Assembly: GCA_015146655.1 (NCBI GenBank)
Contig: VKHL01000040.1
Span: 143,591 to 207,590, forward strand
Reading direction: 5' to 3'
DNA from: Ochromonas danica
Taxonomy: Eukaryota; Sar; Chrysophyceae; Chromulinales; Chromulinaceae
Length of the DNA: 64,000 nt
The position numbers and the translations under genes are program-made. Below, one piece after another: positions 1 through 11,700 of this stretch. Position 1 is the stretch's first letter; each line of letters starts with the position of its first letter. The notes under the pieces were generated by a model. The model made no database searches and had not been told where the DNA came from. It saw only the letters and a list, made by a program, of their open reading frames with translations.

Positions 1-2536
1 GGCTTCTATGAAGTAACCAAGGCTGGCGATGCCGTGGCTGCATTGAAGAAGTCTCTGAAGCCTGTGGCGACGGTGAAGAGAGACGGGAAGTTCGAAAACA
101 TCGATGCCTCCATGCTGGTTCCCGGCGATTTGGTATTGTTGGCTTCAGGCAGTGCAGTGCCTGCGGATTGTCGTGTGAATGAGGTAAGTGGAATGAATTG
201 AATTAACAGTAAGTGGATGTATGGAGTGGAAGTTAATGAGTGTTGCTGTGTGTTGTTGCGATGTATGCATGGCTGGGTAACAGGGTGAGATCGAAGTGGA
301 TGAGGCAGCTCTTACTGGCGAGTCTCTTCCAGTAGCAATGTTCCAGGGCTCCAGTGCTAAGATGGGTTCCACGGTGGTCCGTGGTGAGGTGGAAGCGACG
401 GTGGAGTTCACAGGAGCCAATACGTTTTTCGGCAAGACAGCTGCTTTGTTGGCTCAAACCAACGAGCAGAGTAACTTCCAGAAGCTTTTGATCGAGATCG
501 TGATTGTGCTGACAGTGATTTCGCTCACGCTCTGTATAATTGTTTTCATCTATTTGTGTGTGGAGACTGGTAATGGTGTGGATGCTTTGGATTTCGCTGT
601 GGTGCTTCTGGTGGCTTCGATTCCTTTGGCCATCGAGATTGTGACAACCACAACATTGGCTGTGGGTTCGAAAGAGCTTTCTCATCATGGTGCTATCGTG
701 ACTCGTTTGGCTGCGATTGAAGATATGGCAGCGATGTCTATTCTGTGTTCCGATAAGACGGGTACGTTGACGATGAACAAGATGGTTATCCAAGAAGAGA
801 CTCCAATTTATGTGAAGGGCGAGACTCAGTATTCTTTGCTTCGTTATGCTGCGATGGCGGCGAAGTGGAAGGAACCTCCTCGTGATGCTTTGGACACCTT
901 GACATTAACAGCGGTGGATATGGCATCTATGGACGAAGTTGAGCAGTTGGCTTACATGCCATTCGACCCCATCGTGAAGCGCACGGAAGGTACTGTTCGT
1001 GATTTGACTTCTCGAGAAGTGTTCAAGACGACGAAAGGTGCACCTCATGTGATTCTCAACGTGGTCACATCCACCATGACAGATAAGAAAGCAGTTGCTG
1101 AGATCACTCAGGCAGTGGAGCATGATGTTTATGAGCTTGGTCTTCGTGGTATTCGTTCATTGGCAGTGGCGAAGGGAACTGAGGACGGCAAGTGGACCTT
1201 CCTTGGGTTGCTCACTTTCCTTGATCCTCCTCGTCCTGATACGAAGCAGACGATTGAAGATGCGAATAAATATGGAGTCCAAGTGAAGATGATTACTGGA
1301 GATCACGGTTTGATTGCGAAGGAGACAGCTCGTGTGTTGGGTATGGGTGACTACATCAAGTCCCCTCAAGGTTTGCCTTCTCTGGATCCTGAGACGAAGA
1401 AGAAGCCTGCAAATCTGGGTCGTGACTTCGGAGACATGTGTTTGGCAGCAGACGGGTTCGCTCAAGTGTTTCCTGAGCACAAGTATTTGATTGTGGAATG
1501 TTTGCGTGATCTGGGCTACAAGGTGGGTATGACTGGTGATGGTGTGAACGATGCTCCAGCTTTGAAGGCAGCCGATGTGGGTGTGGCAGTGCAGGGAGCG
1601 ACAGATGCTGCTCGTGCTGCCGCTGATATTGTGTTGACGGAGCCTGGTTTGTCCACGATTGTGCATGGTATCATCATTGCTCGTCGCATTTTCGCTCGTA
1701 TCCGCAACTTCTTGAACTATCGTATCGCCGCTACTCTACAGATGGTGGTCTTCTTCTTCATTGCTTTGTTCGCCTTCAAGCCTCGCCACTATCTGCCTGA
1801 TGATTGGGAGACCAAACCTGATTTCCCCGATACCAAGGAGTGGCCTGAGTTCTTCCACATGCCTGTGATTTTGCTTATGCTTATCACGGTGTTGAACGAT
1901 GGAACAATGATTGCCATTGGTTATGATAACGTAATCCCTCGTGAGATGCCTGAGAAGTGGAACTTGAAAGTGTTGTACTTCGTGTCCGCATCTTTGGCTG
2001 CTGTTACAACCTTATCTTCGCTGATTCTGCTGTATTGCTCTCTGAACTCTTGGACCCATCATTCTTTGTATCAACGTTGGGGTATTGGTGGTTTGTCTTA
2101 TGGCCAAGTGATCTGCTCTATTTACCTCAATGTGTCTGTTTCTGGCTTTCTTACGTTGTTCTCTTGTCGCATGGGTGAGGATTGGTTTTTCAAGCGATTG
2201 CCTTCTTCTCTTCTGTTGGGGGCGGCTACTTTTGCCTTGACAATCTCCACTGTCATTGCTTGCGTTTGGCCCGATGATAACACCGACGGTATTCCCACGG
2301 AAGGTTTGGGTCGTAGAAAGCCCTATGGCCTTGCTGCCTTCGTCTGGATCTATTGTCTCTTCTGGTGGGTTGTCCAAGATTGTTTCAAAGTCTTTATTTA
2401 CTGGTTAATGAAGAGGTATAACATGTTTGGCTATAATGACACTGGAAGACTCGAACTACCTGAATCAACTCTGAAGTATATCGCAGAGAACAAGGAGAAG
2501 GATTTGAATTCCTTCATGAAAAAAGGTCACCATTAG
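1..2536 (+). CDS. Plasma-membrane H+-transporting P-type ATPase (P3A), 5' end missing
   Basis: Pumps protons out of the cell at ATP cost; a P3A-type plasma-membrane ATPase. The window opens inside the gene. Exon 1 (1-183) and exon 2 (284-2536) join in phase 0 across a 100-nt GT-AG intron (184-283). About 811 residues are present; roughly the first 100 are off the window. Visible motifs in order: actuator TGES just after the intron, phosphorylation motif DKTGTLT at 752-772, hinge TGDGVND at 1532-1552, then hydrophobic helices to about 2400. The cytosolic tail after the last helix is only about 40 residues and charged, ending KKGHH, with no plant-like long autoinhibitory domain or terminal YTV for 14-3-3 binding. 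Family is certain; H+ rather than another cation is inferred from overall similarity to plant, fungal and heterokont proton pumps. Confidence 0.93.
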
Positions 2537-2943
2537 ACCATTAGCAATTGCCAAATTAGTTTCGTTGGCTCCCCTGATTTTTCACAGTTTTGTTGCCGTC
2601 ACAATCAACCGCATATGGTGATATCTGATGGTTTTAGTTCGCCCAGTAGGGGCATTGATGTATGAGTAGTTGTGTTGTCAGTGACACTGGCGCATTGTAA
2701 ACTACTTAACACACCATCTTACACAAATTCTATCTTATTCACTGAAAACGGATTAGTCTAATTGTCTGCCCCATATTAGTTCTGTTTGGCACTGTAAAAC
2801 TGCCCTTCCCTTGGCGTTGCATGCGTCACGTTTCTCCCAGCGCAATAACAACTGTCCTCCTGTCTCTCTCTCTCTGTGTGTTTGTCTTGTCTCTCTGGTG
2901 GAGTGCTGCCTGCTCGGCTGGGACAACAACATCACAAAATAAT
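2537..2943. other. Intergenic gap between H+-ATPase and CDC14-type gene
   Basis: About 400 nt holding the ATPase 3' UTR and the CDC14 promoter or 5' UTR. A CT/GT-rich stretch lies at about 2860-2890. An ATG at 2821 is in frame with the downstream gene and would add a hydrophobic leader, but the composition looks like 5' UTR. Confidence 0.5.
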
Positions 2944-5198
2944 ATGAATGCCAGCAGTAATGCGCTCTTTCCTCCCGGCACCATAGAGATTATACCAGGT
3001 AAGACACAGCTATACTTTTTCTTTGGTTTATCTAATTGGCACGTTGACAATAAATCTTGTGATGAAATCGATTAAACGAAGAGAAATTGTATTTCACTGG
3101 AAACAATCCCTCTGCCGAGGCTCGCAGCTCTTCTTCTTCCTGGATACCCTTTGTCAATGATGATTCATTAGTATATACATCTTTTTTCGCGGATTTTGGA
3201 CCCCTTGATATCGGATTAACATATAAGTTCTGTAAGCAATTGGATGAAGCTTTGAAGAAAGCTGATCGGCCAGTTTTGTATTATTTTGGCCAGTCAGAAC
3301 ACTCTCGCAGCAATTCTGCTGTGTTGTTAGGTGCATATATGGTAATGCGAATATCCTCATCCTTGCTGCTGTGTCCATTTGCAATGTGATGTGAACTGAC
3401 TTGTGTCTGTTCAGATTTTTGTGCGGCAAGTCAGTGTGGAACAAGCTTACGCGCCTTTCATTGGCATTCAACCACCTTTTGTACCATTTCGCGATGCTGG
3501 ATTTTGTGTAAATACTTTTCCTTTAACTGTTCTCGATTGCATGCGAGCAATGGATAAGGCGAGAAAACTTGGTCACTTCCAATACTCCACTTTCCGCTTG
3601 CAGGTATGGGGTATCGCCTACATACCATATGCGTATCATACATATTACATGTTTGATGGCAATCGTTGTGTAGGAATTTCAAGATTTAGGTAAGCTCCAA
3701 AATGGAGATGTTTCGTGGATCATCCCAGGGCGATTCATAGCCTTTGCTGGACCACTTGCGAAGTAAGTTTCATGAGCTCATATATTGGAGAATACCCGAT
3801 TAAAAGTTATATCCCTGTTTCTTAGTCGTCGCAAGCTTGGTGCGGGTCTTTATACACTCAGTCCCGCTCAATACGCGGCTCTTTTCCAGTCTTTGCGTGT
3901 TGGTCTAGTTGTGAGATTCAATGACGTTTGCTACGACAAGCGAGTCTTCACTTCCGTTGGAATCAAGCACGTAGATCTTTATTATGAAGATGGCGCTAAT
4001 CCTCCTGACAATATACTGAATACGTTTCTTTCGCTTTGCGAGAGCACCTTCATGCAACAAGGTAATGCTCCATCGTAATTCACTTCATCTCCATTGTTGA
4101 GTTGCTTGGTTTGCGCATTTAGGATCTTCTTCAAGCGGGAGTCCCCTTGCGGTAGCAGTGCATTGCAAAGCGGGACTTGGACGCACTGGCACCAATATTG
4201 CAGCTTATATGATCAAGCACTATGATTATACAGCACGGGAAGCCATTGCATGGTGTAGACTGTGTAGACCGGGATCCATAGTAGGTCCTCAGCAACAGTA
4301 CTTGGTATTTCAAGAGGCCATGCTTAGACAGCAAGGAGCACTCTTTCGAGAGAGGTTTCGTCTTCCCAATCAGCTCCCAGCCTCTGCGTCTAAAGTGGGG
4401 GCTTCTGTTCCGAAGAGTGCTTTATCACAATCGAGTTCATCAACTCTAAGACCTTCTTCTGCTGCTGCTCTTGCCGGCAAGAATGGAGTTTTTCTAACTC
4501 AAGATTCAACCACGACTCGTCCTTCGAGCTCAGCAGGTGCACAAGCCGACACGGGCAATAAGCACGTGTTGCCCCTTCTCTCAGCAGAGCAAGGGGTAAG
4601 GAGGGTACCTATGGGATCAGTGGATGAAAGCAAAGAAGGTCCCACTGCACCGAGCAGTCTCAGCAGTAGTGGAACGAGCAATAGCAGCACCAGGTACATA
4701 TCAGTAGGACGTGATGGTATCCCGAAAAGACCTCACACAAGCAATGGTCTCAAAGACGCCAACTCAACGTCGCGTATAATTACAATTAGTTCCGATGGGT
4801 TGACAGGCAAGTCGAGCGCACGAGGTGTCTCAGTGTCTAACTCGGCCGTGACCGGTGTTGTTAAGGACCAGCATACTCCAATTCCCTCCCTTGAACCCAC
4901 TGTTGCAGTAGTTGGGCAACGTCGAGCATCGTCAGCTGCCAGGACTCGGCGAGGCAGCAACTCCCTTTTATCAGTTCCCTTGTCCGAATCCTCAAATAAC
5001 ACCTTGGCAAGGAAAGGCAGTCGTTCGGCTTGGGAACAGTCGTCGCTCGAAAACAAGATGAACAATTCGGCTAACGCAACCACTACTGCAGCAGCAACCT
5101 TATCAACATCATTCGGTGGCACAGCTATGGTAAAGCGCGCACCTTCTCCGATGTTGCGCATCGGTCAAGCCTCTGCAGGCCGTTCTTTGCGCCGCTGA
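2944..5198 (+). CDS. CDC14-type dual-specificity protein phosphatase
   Basis: Removes phosphate from Ser/Thr-Pro and Tyr sites, in other eukaryotes at mitotic exit and in centrosome or cilium biology. Six exons reconstruct in one frame: 2944-2998, 3082-3341, 3415-3603, 3674-3762, 3826-4061, 4123-5198; introns are 61-83 nt. The product is 634 residues. The N-terminal half matches the CDC14 A domain, including the block [18 protein letters not shown] (exon 4). The catalytic loop [10 protein letters not shown] is encoded from 4161, and the loop YEDGANPPD (exon 5) supplies the usual general-acid Asp. After about residue 350 the protein becomes a Ser/Thr/Ala-rich tail with many basic patches, probably disordered and regulated by phosphorylation. 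An in-frame ATG at 2821 would add 41 residues with a strong hydrophobic segment; I prefer 2944 because CDC14 is soluble, but this start is not certain. Confidence 0.9.
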
Positions 5199-5799
5199 AA
5201 TTGTTAAAATTGCTAATATGGATGATGACACATCTTCCATTCCTCTGTTTGGTTTTACTTCAGATCAAATATGTAGAAATATGGAGTACTGTATATCATA
5301 TAGGGTATAATTTGTATATGTACTTTCATCGTAACCCATTAATCTGTACAACCACTTGTCCATCTCCTAGAACCCACTTCCTAGAACTGCTAAAACCCTA
5401 AAGAGAACTCCATTTCCAATTTCTCAGTCTTTTTTCGAATCGATTCATTTCTCATAATGGCTTCAGTAGATCAATTTGAGAAGTTGGTTCCTCAAGCACC
5501 AAGATAGATAAAAGAATTCGGTGTATTCCCTCAAGACATTAGATATCACACATTAAAAGAAAGTTTGGGTGAACCATGAACTAACCATTTATCTCTCTGT
5601 ACAACGGGAATTAAACCCATTAATCGTCTGGGTTTAATTAACCGACCTACCTCTGTGGAATTAAACCCAGTCTATTTCTCCCATTCTTTTGCGAGAAGAA
5701 GCCCACCCACCGCGGGCAGCGCAGGCCGTGGCAAGCCCCACAGACCAGAGACCCTGCCCAAATCATAATCCTTTAGAACCCAACCTCCGAGTTCAAATT
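5199..5799. other. Intergenic region with AATTAAACCCA inverted and direct repeats
   Basis: No gene seen. It holds a perfect 11-bp inverted repeat with a 9-nt loop at 5609-5639 (arms AATTAAACCCA / TGGGTTTAATT) and a further direct copy of the arm near 5659-5669. Upstream is AT-rich 3' UTR-like sequence. Confidence 0.6.
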
Positions 5800-8700
5800 A
5801 TGCAAGATCAATCTTCCAACTCGAGAGGAAGAGGTCCTCGAAGTGGTCGAAATCCTGGCCGACATCAACAACCACGTCGAGAGAACAGAGAACGAGAGGA
5901 TAGACGACCAGAAGAAAAAGTCCACACCCCTGGCGCTTACTTCTTCAGATTGTGCGAGGCAACGCCCAAACCCAATGAAAATCTAATTCGTAATCGAACA
6001 GAGGCGAATAGATTTTTTGAGTCCATGATGGAGTTTGAGGAGAAATCATCCTTGGTGCACAGGCTTTCCCTCCCCGGAGGTGAGCCACCACCTGTTAGCA
6101 CCCTTGACTAATCTCAGAGTTTCCCATTGTACTATTTTGGCTTTATTTTATTTTATTTTATTCTATTTTATTTATTTTATTTATTTTTATTTATTTTTAT
6201 TTTGGGCGGATTTTGTGCTCAGGGTTGGCCGCGCTGCAACAAGCGATTGAAGAGCTGGACTACGCCAACCACTCGGCAGTACGACTGATGCTGAGCGCCT
6301 TCGAGGAGTTGAGCAAGAACTCATCGGGATTGAAGAAAACTGGAGCTCGCAAGATCTTAGCGGTGGTGTACACTATCCCGTCCTTTCTTGAGACACTGAC
6401 CAGTTGCTTTGAGAGTCGCTTGCTTGGCGAGAGCCATGCCTCAGTGACTCTCTGGTTTCTACAGGAGGCCATTGATGCCACTCATAATCGAAATGATCTT
6501 CTATCGCATGTACAGAAACTTTTGAATGCGATACGTGAACGGGCTACACCGCATATGCGCGCGTCGATTGACAGTATGAACTTATTGGGGTCGCCTGGTG
6601 CAGGGCGACAGTATTCTGCAGAAGAGTTGCGTCTGATGCAGCCTTTGCACGACAACGATTTCCCTGAAGACTTCAAGAAGGTTTCTATATTTCCGACCCT
6701 GGACGAGCTAAACGCTCCTTTACAAGCCGCACCTTTGATGAGAGAATGGATGGGCAGTCCAGATGCTTCGTTACTCAAGTATCTTGATAGACAATTCCGT
6801 TTCTATCGTGATGATATGATCTTACCTTTGCGTGAAGAGCTTCTTGAAACATTCAGTGCGACTTCTAAAACTGGCAAGAAAAGGATGCGATTTGCTGGTC
6901 CGCGTATTGCAAAGTTTTCAGCAGAGCGTGAATTTCATGTGGTTGTTAACCTTCAAGTTCCGCAGGAGCTAAGCAAAGCTCTAAAGAAATGCGCCACAAA
7001 TAAAAAGGCTGAAGCATTTTTTAAGCATGATGTTGGAGAACGCATCTTTGGCTTCAACAGCATAGTGCTCTTTATTTCGAACAATCGCCTTGTGCAGCTG
7101 GGAGTGGTTGTGGTTCCGCCAGTAGCAGATGTGGAGAGTAAAAGAGATCAGCCAACCATTTCCATTGGTGTGCGGTTTCAAGACAGCGCATTGAGATCGC
7201 TGATAGGACAGCAAACAAACCTTATCTCAGAGTACGCGATTCAAGCAAGGACGACAGTGTTTTCTCACGAACCTGTGCTACATTGTCTGAAAGGTGAGAT
7301 CGCTGATGTTCTAATACCTATCATATGCTGCAGAGTCTCACTTAAAAGTTGCTTCAGACATTCGAGAGGACAGCTATGTGCACTTTTCTCTCTCCTTGAC
7401 GAGAAAGTTACTTGAAGATTCCCCTTCTGTCGTTGAGCTTGATCATAACCCTTCCATACCCCAAGACATTAAAGACAAGCTACGATCGGACCCCTCTCAA
7501 TTAATTGCTGCTGAACAGGCACTGATGCGGGAGGTCTCGATCATTCAGGGTCCCCCAGGCACAGGAAAAAGCTATGTGGGTGTTCAACTAGTGCGAGCGT
7601 TGTTACGAGAGAAGCCTTCAACTCGAATATTCTGTTTGTGTTACACCAATCATGCATTGGACAGCTTTTTAGAAAGTTTACTGGACAGTGGTATGAGCCA
7701 GGACCAAATTGTTCGTCTTGGCAGCATATCCAAAACCAGCGAGAGAATTCAAGCGTGCTGCATTCAAAGACGCGAGGAAAAGCCACAATTTGACAAAGCA
7801 CAGAGTCGTTTATATTTCTCGTTAAAATCTGAGATCAAAGAGGCAAGTAATCTGGTTGATAGTAAAGCAAACGAAATTCAGAATTATTTGACGTCTGGAA
7901 ACATCGGGTGGTCTGAAATTAGCAGGTTTCTAAATTTTCATGATTACAGTGCTTTCAAACAATTCATGGTAACAGAACGAAATGACTCCACTGTTGTGGG
8001 CAAACGTGGAAAAGCAGCAAGCAAGGATTATCTTTGGGTTCAGTGGAACAGAGGCAATGAATTACCTGCGCCATTTGCTTCCCTTACTCAGCATCTAGCA
8101 GAAACAGAAAACTTGTGGAGGTTGTCTAAAGAGGAAAGAAGAAGTCGTAAGGAAACTTGGATGAAGCGATATCATGAGGATAATGCAGGTTCTTTCTTGA
8201 GGAGTATCAATGAATTGAATGATTATTGTGAGCAAATCTCCTCACTTCGCGATGAATCCAAGCTATCCGCCATTGACTCGGCTCGTGTTGTTGCATGCAC
8301 AACCACTTTTGCAGCTAAAAATCACAGCTTCATTGAGTCGTTTGCTCCTAATGTGATGCTGGTCGAGGAGGCTGCAGAGATCCTTGAGTGTCATATCATG
8401 ACCAGCTTGGTTCCTTCTGTTCAGCGACTTATCATGATTGGTGACCACCTCCAGCTTCGTCCAAAGTTGGAATCTTATGCATTGCGCACAGAGTCAGGCT
8501 CGGGAATAAACTTTGATCGAAGCCTGTTTGAAAGGTTGGTATTGAGTGGCTACCCATATGCCACTTTGGCTGTGCAGCATCGCATGAGGCCCGAGATTAG
8601 CAAGCTCATCCGACGCACCTACCCTGAATTGCGCGATGCTTCTAGTGTATTAAATCGGAGTTCTATCAAGGGTTGTTACAAGAATGTCTCTTTCATAAAC

Positions 8701-11700
8701 CACTCTGTGCCTGAAGGAGGTCAATCAGGTGATGCAGCATTGCTGGCTGCTCATGAAAGCAGCTCCAAGTATAACGACTACGAGGTGGCTATGGTCTTAA
8801 AAATGGCAAAGTACTTTTTGCAGCAAGGCTACAAATGCGAAGATATAGTCATATTAACCCCTTATCTTGGTCAATTAATGCGTATTCGCCAGGCTATTCG
8901 GCGAGAACAATCCTCCTTGTTTCAAATTGAGATAGGTGAGAGGGATAAGGAAGATCTATTGGCTGAAGAAGACGAGGAGGAAGATAATAGGGATCAATCT
9001 GGCTCGCTTGAGAAGAAAGCGCCTTCTTCGACATTGCGAGTGGCAACAATTGATAATTTCCAGGGAGAGGAATCAAAAATTATTATTACTTCTCTCGTGC
9101 GATCTAACCAGACTGGTGATATTGGCTTTGTATCGGGAGCCGAGCGTGTTAATGTGCTCATGTCTCGAGCAAGAGATGGATTTTTCATCATTGGTAACGC
9201 TGAGACTTTTCGAAACAGTCGCTCGAGTCGCGGAAGGGCAGTTTGGGAGCATGTGTTTGCTGAACTGGAGCGACAAGAAGCGATATTGAGTGGATTTCCA
9301 GTATTATGTGAGATTCATGGTCGCAAGCAATTGATTGAACGACCCGAAGAGTTTGACGAGAAGTGTCCTGATGGTGGATGTGACCAGCCCTGTGGAAAAC
9401 CTCTCCCTTCTTGTCCAAATGGTCATCTTTGTTGGAAGAGATGTCATCCTCTCGGAAACGATTCAGTTGCTGTTCATGAACGCATCATGTGCATGACTGA
9501 GGTGGAACTCCAATGCAGTCGTGGGGAGCACAGCTATTCCAGAGCATGCCATGAAAGCAACAAGCGATTTGAGTGCACGAAGATGGTTAAAGTGCAGTGT
9601 CCCAATGGCCACACAGTGAACCTTCAATGCCGCAAAAGCGATGCACTTGGATCAGTGAACTGGATTTCGGAATGCAAGACATGCAAAACGCTAGAAGAGG
9701 AGCGAAAGAAAGAAGAGGAGAAAACGAAGAAAGAAATGGATGCGCTCGCTGCAAAAACCGAGCAGATGCAATTAGCGGAGGGCCGTTTGAAATCTGAGGT
9801 CGCAAATGAAGCTACAAAGCGACAAGAATTGCAGAAGCAATCATTGCTGCGGGCAAACATGGAAGCTGCGGAGGAGCAGAAAGCATTGTTACAACAGAGG
9901 AACGAAGAACTATCGCAATCCATTAACATCGGTAGTAAGGCTCGTCAAACGAAGATGCCTGCTCCCAAAAAGGATACGCGTGGTGTCTCGGGAGGCAGCA
10001 GCAGTGGTAATGGTCATTTTGGAGACTTCAAGGTCACTGAAAGCTCTACTCCTCCATCGTTAATACTAGCTCCTCCTTCTACCGTTTCTTCCACAAAAGC
10101 TACTTACGCTCCTCCTTCGCCTCCTTCCCCTCCTTCCCCTCCTCCAGTTCCTTCCACGAAAGCTACCTACGCTCCTCCTTCCCCACCTTCCCCTCCTCCT
10201 ATTTCTTCCACGAAAGCTACCTACTACGCTCCCCCTTCTCCTCCTTCTCCTCCCGTTTCTTCTGCAAAAGCTACCTATTGTGCTCCTCCTCCTTCTTCTT
10301 CTTCTTGTAGAGAGAGTCTGCCTGCCAAAAGCACTTCTTCCGGTAGTTCACAGGTCAAAGATATTTTACGTTGCTTTAAAGACAAGAATTATGTTGACGC
10401 ATTTAAGCTTATCAAGGCAGCAGATGAAACTTTGGTAGCGGAAGAGTTGAACAAAGAAGACTTCTTGATGAGGCATCGGGTTGATCTTGTTTGCTTCTAC
10501 TTGTTGTGCTATGATAGTCTCGGCGAGGGAGACGGGTTGAGGCGCGCCTTTATAATGCAGGAAATACTCAAATCCACGGATAGGTTGGTATTTCCCGAGG
10601 AAAATGTGCTTTCTCGAGATCTTGTCAATCTCCTGTTGGACTTCACTGCAGTGATGTTATTCTCCAAGCTTAAAGATACTGCCTACTTGGTATTTAAGCA
10701 TAGTGCTAGCTATTTATACAGTGCTACAAGGCTACCAGATCAGAACACCTTGTGGACCACAGCTTGGAAGGAAAGCGTGGAGGCCTGTGAACTAAAGGCG
10801 CAAGATGAGATTCGCAACTCTCCCAAATCTTCGGCTCCTTCTGCTTCCCCACCTATCAGCAAAGGTGACCAACTCAAGAATAATTGGAAGAAGCTCCTTA
10901 AGGTATATGGCGTGGAAGAGAAGAAGATCAATGCTGTGGATAGTCTGCTTCACATGACTGGTTTGCCCAAGGTCAAAGATAAGTTCTTTGATTTGTTCAA
11001 ATTGATGCACATCTCCAAGGAACAGGGCCGCGACATATCTTCCTCCAACTTCAACACTCGATTTGATGGCAATCCTGGTACCGGAAAAACTACTGTCGCC
11101 AATCTATATGCTACCTTTCTCATTGAGGTTGGAGTGCTCCCTGAAGGGGCGGGGTTTTTGAAAAAGACTGGCTCCGAGTTAGCAACTGGAGGTGTGAGCG
11201 CGCTTGAAAAGGAGTTGAAGGAAATGAAAGAGAAAGGAGGAGGGGTCGTCTTCGTAGATGAAGCCTATCAATTGAATAGCATGGAAGGGCGGAGGATTTT
11301 GGATTTCATCTTGGGACATGCGGAGCGCATGAAAGGAGAGTTTGGATCCTTGGTGTGGATTTTTGCAGGCTATGCGAACAAGATGGATGAACTATTTCAA
11401 TATAATGTGGGCCTCCCATCGCGCTTCCCACACAAGTTTCTGTTTGAGGACTACACTGATGAAGAGCTGTTGTCTATTCTCAAAGGGATCATGGAGAGAG
11501 GTGGTGACGATGTCCCTCCACCTGTTGTTGCACCACAAAAGGAGAAGACAACAAAGCAGAAAGCTCCTAATTTGTCTATGAATAACAATAACAACAACCC
11601 CTATAATAGTGCTTATTATGGTGGCGGGGGATACGTATATGGTGGAGGAGGAGACGAGCAGAGCGACGAATGGGGTAATGTTTGGCGGTGGAATTATGGC

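Noticed and set aside
5689-5799. An upstream extension of the helicase-AAA+ gene
   Set aside because: It would need a TTG start; the first ATG in frame is 5800.
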